From Burkholderiales bacterium RIFCSPLOWO2_12_FULL_65_40 (GTDB taxonomy: Bacteria; Pseudomonadota; Gammaproteobacteria; Burkholderiales; Burkholderiaceae_C), in contig MESL01000043.1 of NCBI GenBank assembly GCA_001770955.1, forward strand, positions 1 to 41,823: a stretch of 41,823 nt of DNA. The letters are read 5' to 3'. Under the pieces are notes generated by a model. That model was given only the letters and a program-made list of their open reading frames with translations, was not told where the DNA came from and searched no databases. This document shows positions 1-7,412 of the stretch, one piece after another; position 1 is the first letter of the stretch, and every line of letters begins with the position of its first letter. A program made the translations under genes and the position numbers.

Positions 1-2
1 TG

Positions 3-68
3 CTGACCATGCTCAACGCGATCGCTAAACACGGCACCCCCTGGAATCCAGCCCTGCATCGCGCTTGA
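3..68 (+). CDS. C-terminal end of an IS110-like transposase (partial)
   Basis: An open frame enters from the left edge and stops at TGA 66-68. Its last residues include LTMLNAIAKHGTPWNP. Ends of the form KLLTMLNAM..G.PWNP are what I remember from IS110/IS1111-type transposases, so this is probably the tail of an insertion sequence lying mostly outside the window. The following 130 bases (69-202) have no convincing gene and may hold the element's right end, but I could not identify terminal repeats. The family call rests on about 20 residues only. Confidence 0.5.
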   Translation: MTMLNAIAKHGTPWNPALHRA

Positions 69-202
69 CTTTCAAGACGGTTGCTTCTCTGGCATTGCTG
101 CGCAATGCGGAAGGGGGACACCGCCAGCGCGGCGGGGCGGCCCTTGCGCGGTGCTACTGGTCTGAGCGGCGCCGATTTTGAGGGCCGTACTGATCCAAAA
201 AC

Positions 203-230
203 AAAAAAAGCGGCCGAGGCCGCTTTTTTT
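203..230. terminator. Bidirectional rho-independent terminator
   Basis: This is a perfect palindrome: seven A, then GCGGCC, a 2-nt centre GA, GGCCGC, then seven T. A GC-rich stem flanked by A and T tracts works on both strands. It lies 22 bases beyond the stop of the minus-strand acyltransferase gene and therefore most likely ends the thiD-hemL-plsC transcript. It would also stop read-through from the transposase side. Confidence 0.9.
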
Positions 231-252
231 GTTGTCTGGTGGGTTGGGCAGG

Positions 253-1125
253 TCAGCCGGCCTGGCTCTTGCGCTCAGCCAGCACCCGTTCGATTTCCTC
301 GTCCTTGGCCTGCCACAGCTCGTTCACCCAGGCCTGCACCGGGGCGCGCGGCGCGGGTTCGCCGCCTGCGGGCAGCACCTGGGGCGGGAGGGTGCGCAGG
401 TGCGCGTGGACCACCACCTCGCGGATGCGGCCGCACAGGGCATCGGTGAACGTGGGCGCGCCCTGCGGGTAGACGATGGTCACGTCGAGGAAGCCGGTGA
501 AGGCGTCGCCCAGGGTTTCCAGTGCCATGCCGATGCTGCCCACCTTGGGCTTGAGCAGGTGGCGATAGGGCGACTTCTGCTGGGCGTGTTTGGCGGGCTT
601 GAAGCGTGTGCCCTCGACGAAACTCATCACCGAAGTGGGCACGAGGCGAAACTTTTCGCAGGCCTTGCGCCCGGCGGCAAGGTCGGCGCGCGCGCTGGCG
701 CCGCCCTTGCGCTGCATGAAGGGAAAGTCAAGCGCCCACCAGGCCAGGCCGATCACCGGCACGTAGATCAGTTCTTTCTTGGTGAAGAACTTGAGCATGG
801 GAATGCGGCGGTTGAACACGCGCTGCAGCACCAGGATGTCCACCCAGGTCTGGTGGTTGCTGGCCACCAGGTACCAGCCGCGCGGGTCGAGCCCATCGAC
901 GCCGCTGACCTGCCAGCGGACCGGGTTGACGGCGCTGAGCCAGAAGTTGTTGATGTCCATCCACAGTGCTGCGATGCCCATGAGCGCGCGGTCGCAGACG
1001 TGGCGCACCGGCGTGATGGGCAGGATGAGCTTGGCCAGCGCGAACGGGATCATCGAGCTGCACAGCACGAGGGTGTTGACCGCAAGGATCAGTGTGGCGA
1101 ACAGGAACTTCAGCGCAGCGAGCAT
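253..1125 (-). CDS. PlsC-type 1-acyl-glycerol-3-phosphate acyltransferase family protein
   Basis: The 290-residue protein has an N-terminal hydrophobic stretch (about residues 5-35), the acyltransferase HX4D motif in NHQTWVD (90-96) and the second PlsC block FVEGTR (169-174). These define the PlsC/LPLAT fold that moves acyl groups to lysophosphatidate-like acceptors at the inner membrane. The length and the conserved WMDINNFW region resemble the YihG-like branch rather than the short essential PlsC, so the exact acceptor is uncertain. A second, more PlsC-like gene lies at 20279-21016. The gene follows hemL on the same strand after an 85-base gap that holds a dispersed repeat, and a strong terminator lies just past its stop. 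Confidence 0.88.
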   Translation of the reverse strand: MLAALKFLFATLILAVNTLVLCSSMIPFALAKLILPITPVRHVCDRALMGIAALWMDINNFWLSAVNPVRWQVSGVDGLDPRGWYLVASNHQTWVDILVLQRVFNRRIPMLKFFTKKELIYVPVIGLAWWALDFPFMQRKGGASARADLAAGRKACEKFRLVPTSVMSFVEGTRFKPAKHAQQKSPYRHLLKPKVGSIGMALETLGDAFTGFLDVTIVYPQGAPTFTDALCGRIREVVVHAHLRTLPPQVLPAGGEPAPRAPVQAWVNELWQAKDEEIERVLAERKSQAG

Positions 1126-1157
1126 GGAGAAGGGGGGAGGCAGGAGGTATGAAAAAT

Positions 1158-1214
1158 AGAGTATTTTTGGCCTCCAGCGCTTTTTGGGTAAGCGCTGTCA
1201 GCTCTTGTATTTAT
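1158..1214 (-). repeat. Dispersed intergenic repeat, copy A
   Basis: Read on the minus strand this is a copy of a repeat with the pattern AGCTGnnAGCGCTT, short loop, AAGCGCTGGAGGCCAAAA. The hairpin arms CAGCGCTT (1175-1182) and AAGCGCTG (1190-1197) pair perfectly. The copy runs into the stop codon of hemL and fills most of the hemL-plsC gap. Copies B-E in this window share the same core. Confidence 0.75.
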
Positions 1215-2515
1215 AGCGATTTGAAAACCTCGCGTGCGGCGGCCACGGTGGCTTCGATGTCGGCGGCGGTGTGGGCCGCGCTGACAAACCCCGCCTCGTA
1301 CAGCGCGGGGGCGATGTACACGCTGCGGTCGAGCAGGCCGTGGAACAGCTGGTTGAAGCGCGCGCCATCGGTGCGCATGACCTGCGGGTAGTTCTGCGGC
1401 AGCTCGGGCATGAGGAAGAAGCCGAACATGCCGCCTTCGCTATCGACGCTGAAGGGCACGCCCTCGGCGTCGGCGGCGGCCTTGAGGCCCTGGACCAGCG
1501 AGCGCGTCGAGGCCGACAGGGCCTCGTAGAAACCGGGTTTGCGGATCTCGCGCAGCGTGGCCAGGCCGCAGGCCGTGGCGACGGGGTTGCCCGACAGCGT
1601 GCCGGCCTGGTAGACGCCGCCCAGCGGCGCCAGGTGTTCCATGATGGCGCGCTTGCCACCAAAGGCCGCCAGCGGCATGCCGCCGCCGATGACCTTGCCC
1701 ATCACGGTGATGTCGGGCTCGAAGCCGGGGATGGCCTTGGCATAGACGCTCTGCGCGCCGCCCAGTGCCACGCGGAAGCCGGTCATCACTTCGTCGTACA
1801 CCAGCAGCGCGCCGTACTGCGTGCACAGCTCACGGCAGCGGCGCGTGAACTCGACGCTGGCGCGCACGAAGTTCATGTTGCCGGCGATGGGCTCGATCAT
1901 CAGGCAGGCCACTTCCTTGCCGTGCAGGGCGAAGGCTTCTTCGAGTTGCTGCACGTTGTTGTATTCGAGCACCAGGGTGTGCTGCACCACCTCGGGCGGC
2001 ACGCCCGCGCTGGTGGCGTTGCCGAAGGTGGCCAGGCCCGAGCCGGCCTTGACCAGCAACGCGTCGGCATGGCCGTGGTAGCAGCCCTCGAACTTGATGA
2101 TCTTGCTGCGGCCCGTGGCACCGCGCGCCAGGCGGATGGCGCTCATGCCGGCCTCGGTGCCCGAGCTGACCAGGCGCACCATGTCCATGGAAGGCACGAT
2201 CGAGAGGATTTCTTCGGCCAGTTCGACCTCGCGCTCGGTGGGCGCGCCGAACGAGAAGCCTTCCAGTGCAGCCTTCTGCACGGCTTCGAGCACGGCGGGG
2301 TGGCCGTGGCCCAGGATCATCGGGCCCCAGGAGCCGATGTAATCAATGAAGCGCTGGCCGTTGGCGTCCCAGAAATAGGCGCCCTGGGCGCGCTGGACGA
2401 AGCGGGGAGTTCCGCCGACAGCACGGAAGGCGCGCACGGGAGAGTTGACGCCGCCGGGGATCACGGCCTTGGCGCGTTCGAACAGGGGGACGTTGAGATC
2501 AGTGTTTTGTGTCAT
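1211..2515 (-). CDS. hemL: Glutamate-1-semialdehyde 2,1-aminomutase
   Basis: HemL converts glutamate-1-semialdehyde to 5-aminolevulinate, a PLP-dependent step of the C5 route to heme. From the ATG at 2515 the protein has 434 residues, the usual family length, and starts [15 protein letters not shown] followed by the conserved [11 protein letters not shown]. Visible class-III aminotransferase signatures include YHGHADALL, the cofactor-binding DEVMTGFR and the PLP lysine in [11 protein letters not shown] longer frame upstream adds 36 low-complexity residues and is rejected because it lies inside the preceding kinase gene. The start overlaps that gene's stop by 17 bases, suggesting coupled translation. 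The stop is embedded in repeat copy A. Confidence 0.97.
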   Translation of the reverse strand: MTQNTDLNVPLFERAKAVIPGGVNSPVRAFRAVGGTPRFVQRAQGAYFWDANGQRFIDYIGSWGPMILGHGHPAVLEAVQKAALEGFSFGAPTEREVELAEEILSIVPSMDMVRLVSSGTEAGMSAIRLARGATGRSKIIKFEGCYHGHADALLVKAGSGLATFGNATSAGVPPEVVQHTLVLEYNNVQQLEEAFALHGKEVACLMIEPIAGNMNFVRASVEFTRRCRELCTQYGALLVYDEVMTGFRVALGGAQSVYAKAIPGFEPDITVMGKVIGGGMPLAAFGGKRAIMEHLAPLGGVYQAGTLSGNPVATACGLATLREIRKPGFYEALSASTRSLVQGLKAAADAEGVPFSVDSEGGMFGFFLMPELPQNYPQVMRTDGARFNQLFHGLLDRSVYIAPALYEAGFVSAAHTAADIEATVAAAREVFKSL

Positions 2516-3446
2516 GGGAGGGGAAGCCGAAGCCTTCAAGGCTGGGTTGGTCGTCTTTGTCGTCGGGTGTGGAATCGTCGGTGTCTTCGGGCTCGGCCCA
2601 GAACATGCGGTCGGGCACCACATGGCCCATGCCGGGCCGAAAGCCCGCGTCCAGGCAGTGGTCCAGGTAGCCCAGGGCCTCGGTGCATGCTTCGGCCAGG
2701 TCGCTGCCGCAGGCCAGCAGCGAGGTCAGCGCCGCCGACAGCGTGTCCCCGGCGCCGGTGAAGGTGGCGTCGAACAGTTCGAAGCGGCCACTGCAGAGCA
2801 CTGCCTCGGGGGAGGCCAGGACGTTCTCGATGAACTGTTCCGGCAGTGGAATGCCGGTCACCAGCGTATAGGGGACGCCCATCTCGGCGGCGGCGGCGGC
2901 AATGTCGCGTGCACCCGGGCTGCGGTCGCTGCTCCAGTCCGGCAGCAGCCAGCGCCAGAGTGTGCTGTGGTTTCCAACCAACACCGAGGTCTGCGGCAGG
3001 ATGAGCTCGCGGAAGGCGTCAAGGTACTGGTCAATCAGGCTGTCCTGCCACCAGGAAAGATTCGGCATGTAGCTGACCACCGGCAGTTCGGCGTAGTCTG
3101 CCGCCAGTTCGGCGATCGCACTGATGTTCTCGGGGCTGCCCACGAAACCGATCTTGATGACTTGCACCGGCAGGTCTTCCAGCGCGGCGCGTGCCTGGTC
3201 CGTCACGGCCTCGTCATCCATGGAGAAGTGATCAAAAATCTCAGCCGTATCGCGGATATAGGCCCCGGTCACCACCGCCACCGGATGGCCACCCACCGAG
3301 GCCACCGTCGCGATGTCGGCTGTCAGCCCACCGGCGCCACTGGGGTCGCTGGCGTTGAACAGCATGACGCAGGCGGGACTGGTCTGGGCCTGGCTGGCCA
3401 GGGAAACGGCTTCGTCGGAAGGGGGAGGGGACGACTGGTGTGACAT
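2499..3446 (-). CDS. thiD: Hydroxymethylpyrimidine/phosphomethylpyrimidine kinase-like protein (ThiD family)
   Basis: This ribokinase-fold protein would phosphorylate the pyrimidine precursor of thiamine. From ATG 3446 it has 315 residues. The N-terminal substrate loop [11 protein letters not shown] (34-44) and the C-terminal anion-hole/catalytic motif FTGAGD (229-234) are clear. The middle is unusual for ThiD ([14 protein letters not shown] near 158-171), and there is an acidic tail rich in D and E after residue 285, so the real substrate could differ. An upstream TTG at 3485 would add 13 residues and is less likely. The gene overlaps hemL by 17 bases and is divergent from the rubredoxin-like gene, with 94 bases between the starts. 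Confidence 0.8.
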   Translation of the reverse strand: MSHQSSPPPSDEAVSLASQAQTSPACVMLFNASDPSGAGGLTADIATVASVGGHPVAVVTGAYIRDTAEIFDHFSMDDEAVTDQARAALEDLPVQVIKIGFVGSPENISAIAELAADYAELPVVSYMPNLSWWQDSLIDQYLDAFRELILPQTSVLVGNHSTLWRWLLPDWSSDRSPGARDIAAAAAEMGVPYTLVTGIPLPEQFIENVLASPEAVLCSGRFELFDATFTGAGDTLSAALTSLLACGSDLAEACTEALGYLDHCLDAGFRPGMGHVVPDRMFWAEPEDTDDSTPDDKDDQPSLEGFGFPSHDTKH

Positions 3447-3503
3447 GGGCCCGTTGCGTTGCGGGTGGTGGCGCGAAAACGGCAACCAGCGATGGTGTCT
3501 AGA

Positions 3504-3509
3504 TACAAT
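3504..3509 (+). promoter_or_regulatory. Candidate -10 box of the rubredoxin/pil-chp operon
   Basis: TACAAT followed by CG lies 31 bases before the GTG start of the rubredoxin-like gene, in the intergenic region shared with divergent thiD. I see no good -35 hexamer 16-18 bases upstream, so this is a position- and motif-based guess. Confidence 0.4.
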
Positions 3510-3540
3510 CGTTGCATTCTATGTGAAGGCCCCTTAAGCT

Positions 3541-3714
3541 GTGACCGACTCATTAACTTGGATGTGCGTGCGATGCGGTTGGATTTACGGCGAATCCAAG
3601 GGTTCTCCCGAATGCGGCATCGCTCCCAATACACCCTGGGATCGGATTCCAGCCCGTTGGGACAGCCCGGAATGGGGCGCAGGCAAGGATGATTTTGAAA
3701 TGGTTCGGATCTGA
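3541..3714 (+). CDS. Rubredoxin-like protein lacking the second Cys pair
   Basis: A 57-codon gene starts at GTG and reads like a rubredoxin: WMCVRCGWIYGE (residues 7-18), GIAPNTPWDRIP (26-37), then GAGKDDFEMV (46-55). Rubredoxins bind one iron through two CxxC pairs. The first pair, C9 and C12, is present, but where CPxCG is expected the protein has SPEWG: Ser42 and Trp45 replace both ligands. An extra Cys25 sits where homologues I remember have Glu or His. The frame is intact to the end, so this is not a frameshift. The gene is 51 bases upstream of pilG on the same strand and divergent from thiD. A normal Fe(SCys)4 centre looks impossible; it may be a decaying copy or a protein with a different role. 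Confidence 0.8.
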   Translation: MTDSLTWMCVRCGWIYGESKGSPECGIAPNTPWDRIPARWDSPEWGAGKDDFEMVRI

Positions 3715-3751
3715 AGCGCGGCACTGGCCTGCGTTGTTTATTTTTCCCATC

Positions 3752-3756
3752 GGGAG
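3752..3756 (+). promoter_or_regulatory. Ribosome binding site supporting the TTG start of pilG
   Basis: GGGAG lies 9 bases before TTG 3766. No ATG or GTG in the same frame precedes the conserved response-regulator start, and the nearby GTG at 3759 is out of frame, so this site decides the start. Confidence 0.6.
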
Positions 3757-3765
3757 CAGTGACAA

Positions 3766-4164
3766 TTGACTACAACCGGCGCATCTTTCAAAGTGCTCGT
3801 GGTGGACGACAGCAATACCATTCGACGCAGCGCGGAGATATTTCTCAAGCAGGGCGGGCATGAGGTTTTATTGGCTGACGATGGTTTTGACGCACTGGCC
3901 AAGGTCAACGATTACCATCCGCAGCTGATTTTCTGCGACATTCTCATGCCCAAGCTCGATGGTTACCAGACGGTGGCCATCATTAAGCGCAACGCGCGTT
4001 TTGCGGACACTCCGGTGGTGATGCTTTCATCCAAGGATGGTGTTTTCGACAAGGCGCGGGGGCGCATGGTGGGATGCCAAGAATATCTCACTAAACCCTT
4101 TACCAAAGATCAACTGCTGCAAGCGGTGCAGCAGTTTGGCAATCCCGATCAAGGAGCAATGTAA
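3766..4164 (+). CDS. pilG: Twitching motility response regulator PilG
   Basis: This is a single CheY-like receiver domain of 132 residues, starting at TTG. The acidic pair D14-D15, phosphoacceptor D58 (FCDILMP), S89 and K110 (YLTKPF) are all present, so the domain should be phosphorylated by ChpA. In the type IV pilus chemosensory system PilG promotes pilus extension through PilB and raises cAMP in Pseudomonas. There is no output domain. The last sense codon is ATG and the TAA stop overlaps the pilH start by one base, so the two regulators are probably translated together. Confidence 0.92.
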   Translation: MTTTGASFKVLVVDDSNTIRRSAEIFLKQGGHEVLLADDGFDALAKVNDYHPQLIFCDILMPKLDGYQTVAIIKRNARFADTPVVMLSSKDGVFDKARGRMVGCQEYLTKPFTKDQLLQAVQQFGNPDQGAM

Positions 4165-4529
4165 TGCCGATTCAGAAAGTGCTGGTCGTCGATGATTCGA
4201 AGACAGAATTGATGTTCCTGACCGACCTGCTGCAGAAAAAAGGCATGCAGGTGCGCACGGCGGAAAATGCCGACGAGGCCTTCCGCCGGCTGGCCGAAGA
4301 AAAGCCGGATCTGATTCTCATGGACGTGGTCATGCCGGGTCAGAACGGCTTTCAGCTCACCCGCGCCATCTCGCGCGATCCGCTCTATGCCGATGTGCCG
4401 ATCATCATGTGCACCAGCAAGAACCAGGAAACCGACCGCGTGTGGGGCATGCGCCAGGGTGCCCGCGGCTATATCACCAAGCCGGTGGATGCAGCCGAGT
4501 TGCAGGCCAAGATTGATGCGCTGAACTGA
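4164..4529 (+). CDS. pilH: Twitching motility response regulator PilH
   Basis: This second stand-alone receiver has 121 residues, with acidic pair D10-D11, phosphoacceptor D54 (LILMDVVMPG), T84 and K106 (YITKPV). It begins MPIQKVLVVDDSKTE, the typical PilH start. AAGGAG at 4151-4156 is a good ribosome binding site, 7 bases from the ATG. PilH is known to oppose PilG, acting as a phosphate sink or favouring retraction. Its position directly after pilG and before the CheW-like pilI matches the canonical pilGHIJ order. Confidence 0.93.
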   Translation: MPIQKVLVVDDSKTELMFLTDLLQKKGMQVRTAENADEAFRRLAEEKPDLILMDVVMPGQNGFQLTRAISRDPLYADVPIIMCTSKNQETDRVWGMRQGARGYITKPVDAAELQAKIDALN

Positions 4530-4545
4530 GAGTCCGGCATCTTCT

Positions 4546-5073
4546 ATGGCCAATCGCGAAGCGCTCAGAGAGCTCCAGATTCGACTCGCCAGCCGCCTTC
4601 AGGCGGCCCGGACCGAGGGTTTGTCCGTTTCTTCCTGGCTGGCCGTCGAGTCCGCCGGGAAATACTATCTTTTGCCCCTGGGGCATGCGGGCGAAATTTT
4701 CCCCTGGACTGTTGTGCAGCATGTGCCTTACACCCAGAAGTGGTTCATGGGGGTGGCCAATCTGCGTGGGGGCCTGACGGGGGTGGTCGATCTGGCGGGC
4801 TTGCTCGGCGAGTCGCCTGTGCGTACCGAGCAGGCGCTGTCGGAGTCCAGTTTGCTCGCGTTCAATGCGGCACTGGAAGTCAACGCTGCGTTGCTGGTGG
4901 ACCGGCTGGCGGGTTTGCGCAGCACCGATGCCTTCGTTGCTTCCGAGCCTCCGGCGGAAGATGCGCCGGTATTTTTTGGTACGACCTATATCGATTCCGA
5001 CGGTACACGCTGGCAGGAGCTGAATTTGCAGGCCCTGTCTCAACACACCGCATTTCTGAGCATCAGTGCTTGA
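4546..5073 (+). CDS. pilI: CheW-like adaptor PilI
   Basis: The 175-residue protein has a helical lead of about 30 residues and then a CheW fold: a strand-rich region from about 33, with VANLRGGLTGVVDLAGLLG (about 70-88) as the hallmark CheW loop. PilI links the receptor PilJ to the kinase ChpA. It lies 16 bases after pilH and 21 bases before pilJ in an unbroken operon. Confidence 0.92.
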   Translation: MANREALRELQIRLASRLQAARTEGLSVSSWLAVESAGKYYLLPLGHAGEIFPWTVVQHVPYTQKWFMGVANLRGGLTGVVDLAGLLGESPVRTEQALSESSLLAFNAALEVNAALLVDRLAGLRSTDAFVASEPPAEDAPVFFGTTYIDSDGTRWQELNLQALSQHTAFLSISA

Positions 5074-5094
5074 GTTCTTCTGTAAGGCTGCCCC

Positions 5095-7368
5095 ATGTCT
5101 GTCGTCAAACAAATTGGAAATCTGTTCAACCGCAAGCCCGAAAGCCCAAAGGCTGATACCGGGTCATCCACGGACCAGAATCTTCTGTCCACCGACGATA
5201 TGCCGCACTATCCCGCCGAGGCCCTGAACAGCGTTCAGGGAGACCCCCAAGGGGCGGCCGCCAGTGCGGCAGTCATGGAAAGCTCCGATACGGAGTCGGA
5301 AGACCTGATCGCGTTGCCCTTGCTGGGTGAAGCCACGGCAGCCAGCCACCAGCGGCGGCTGCTGATTCTGCTGGGGTTGGGGGTGGCTGTTCTGGCCATC
5401 ATTGCCTTCTGGGTGCTTCAGCAGGCGGATCGTTCCGCACAGCAGCTGGCAGCCACCGGGCAATCGCTGATGCAGTCGCAGCGTCTGGCCAAATCGGTGT
5501 CCCAGGCGCTGGTGGGAAGCCCCCAGGCCTTCCCGGATGTGGTCGAGAGTTCGGGCGTTCTGGCGCGCAACGTGCGGGCACTGAATACGGGTGACTCTGA
5601 ACTCGGCGTGGAATCGCTGGGCGAGCCCTTCAAGCCGGATCTGGAAGCCATCACCCCTCTGATGGAACGCGCAGAACGCAATGCCGGCGTCGTGATGGGG
5701 CAGCAGAAGATCCTGACGCAGGTGGGTGACGCGCTGCGCACCATCAACCGCCAGTCGTCCGACCTGCTCGAGATTGCAGAAACCGTCTCGTCACTCAAGC
5801 TGCAACAGAATGCACAGGCAGCCGAAATTTCTGCGGCAGGCCAGCTGGTGATGTTGACGCAGCGTATCGGCAAGTCGGCCAACGAATTCCAGACGGCCGA
5901 AGGCGTGAGCCCCGAGGCCGTGTTCCTGCTCGGCAAGGACTTGAACTCCTTCAAGGAAATTGCCCAGGGCCTGCTCGACGGCAGCCCGGAACTGCGTTTG
6001 ACGGCCACCAAGGACGCGCAGACGCGTGAACAGCTCGAAGCCCTGATCAAGCTCTATGAAGACACCCGTAACCAGGCCAGCGCCATTCTGGGCAATCTGC
6101 AAGGCCTGGTCTCTGCCCGCGAAGCCCAGACGGCCATCTTGAGTGACAGCGAACCCTTGCGCCGTCAGCTGGAAGGTTTGCAAACCAAGCTGTCCGCGCA
6201 GACGGGTGTGGGGGGCGGTCAGTTGGCTGCGTTGGCATTGGCGGCTGTGTTCGTGCTGTTGTGCGGCGTGGGCATTTCGCGTGTACAACTGCTGGATAGC
6301 CGCAATCGTCAGCAAATGGCTGAAGTGCAACAGAAAGACGCCCAGCGCCAGGAGCAGGAGGCCAAGCGTGTCAATGACGCCAACCAGGCCGCCATTTTGC
6401 GACTGATGAATGAACTGCAATCGGTTGCAGAGGGTGACTTGACCCAGGAAGCCACCGTGACAGAAGACATCACGGGCGCTATCGCTGACTCGGTGAACTA
6501 CACGGTGGAAGAGTTGCGCCAGCTGGTGGGCAGTGTGCAGAACACGGCCACCCGTGTGGCGCAGACCACGGCCATGGTGGACAACACCTCGACCGAACTG
6601 TTGGCCGCGTCTACCGAACAGCTGCGGGAAATCCGCGAAACCGGTCAGTCGGTGCTGGAGATGGCAGCCCGAATCAACGAGGTGTCCACGCAGGCGCAGG
6701 AGTCCGCCACGGTGGCCCGCCAATCGCTGCAGGCTGCCGACTCGGGTCTGCAGGCTGTGCAGAACGCCATCGGTGGTATGAACTCCATCCGCGACCAGAT
6801 CCAGGACACCTCCAAGCGCATCAAGCGCCTGGGTGAATCCTCGCAAGAGATTGGTGAAATCACCGAGCTGATTTCCGACATTACCGAGCAGACGAACGTG
6901 CTGGCCCTGAACGCCGCCATCCAGGCCGCGTCCGCCGGTGAAGCCGGTCGCGGCTTCTCGGTGGTGGCGGAAGAAGTGCAGCGTCTGGCTGAACGTTCTG
7001 CAGACGCCACGCGCCAGATCTCGGCCCTGGTGAAAGCCATTCAGACCGACACCCAGGACGCAGTGGCCGCTATGGAGCGTTCCACGCAGGGCGTGGTGGA
7101 AGGTGCCCGACTGTCCGACAGTGCGGGTACGGCACTGACCGAGATTGACCATGTGTCCCGGCGCCTCGCCGAACTGATTGAGCAGATTTCGTCATCCACG
7201 TCGCGTGAAGCCACGCTGGCCAACGAAGTAGCCGACAACATCCAGCACATTTTTGCGGTGACGGAGCAGACCGGTGAAGGTACGCGTACCACGGCACAAC
7301 AGGTCCGCGAACTCTCCACGATGGCCGAGGAACTGCGCCAGTCCGTGGCACGTTTCAAGATCGCCTGA
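5095..7368 (+). CDS. pilJ: Type IV pilus methyl-accepting chemotaxis protein PilJ
   Basis: The 757-residue receptor has a cytoplasmic N-terminal tail of about 85 residues, TM1 (about 89-108), a periplasmic PilJ sensor domain rich in helices, TM2 (about 375-393), a HAMP-like segment (ELQSVAEGDLTQEAT) and a long coiled-coil signalling domain. The hairpin tip reads EQTNVLALNAAIQAASAGEAG (about 600-620). This matches the PilJ variant, which has SAGEAGRGF where chemotaxis receptors have RAGEQGRGF. PilJ senses pilus or pilin state and controls ChpA. No cheR- or cheB-like methylation genes (pilK, chpB) are next to it. Confidence 0.93.
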   Translation: MSVVKQIGNLFNRKPESPKADTGSSTDQNLLSTDDMPHYPAEALNSVQGDPQGAAASAAVMESSDTESEDLIALPLLGEATAASHQRRLLILLGLGVAVLAIIAFWVLQQADRSAQQLAATGQSLMQSQRLAKSVSQALVGSPQAFPDVVESSGVLARNVRALNTGDSELGVESLGEPFKPDLEAITPLMERAERNAGVVMGQQKILTQVGDALRTINRQSSDLLEIAETVSSLKLQQNAQAAEISAAGQLVMLTQRIGKSANEFQTAEGVSPEAVFLLGKDLNSFKEIAQGLLDGSPELRLTATKDAQTREQLEALIKLYEDTRNQASAILGNLQGLVSAREAQTAILSDSEPLRRQLEGLQTKLSAQTGVGGGQLAALALAAVFVLLCGVGISRVQLLDSRNRQQMAEVQQKDAQRQEQEAKRVNDANQAAILRLMNELQSVAEGDLTQEATVTEDITGAIADSVNYTVEELRQLVGSVQNTATRVAQTTAMVDNTSTELLAASTEQLREIRETGQSVLEMAARINEVSTQAQESATVARQSLQAADSGLQAVQNAIGGMNSIRDQIQDTSKRIKRLGESSQEIGEITELISDITEQTNVLALNAAIQAASAGEAGRGFSVVAEEVQRLAERSADATRQISALVKAIQTDTQDAVAAMERSTQGVVEGARLSDSAGTALTEIDHVSRRLAELIEQISSSTSREATLANEVADNIQHIFAVTEQTGEGTRTTAQQVRELSTMAEELRQSVARFKIA

Positions 7369-7412
7369 CGTACCGAACAACGAACGGGCTCTGTGCAGCC
7401 GGGAACGAACTC

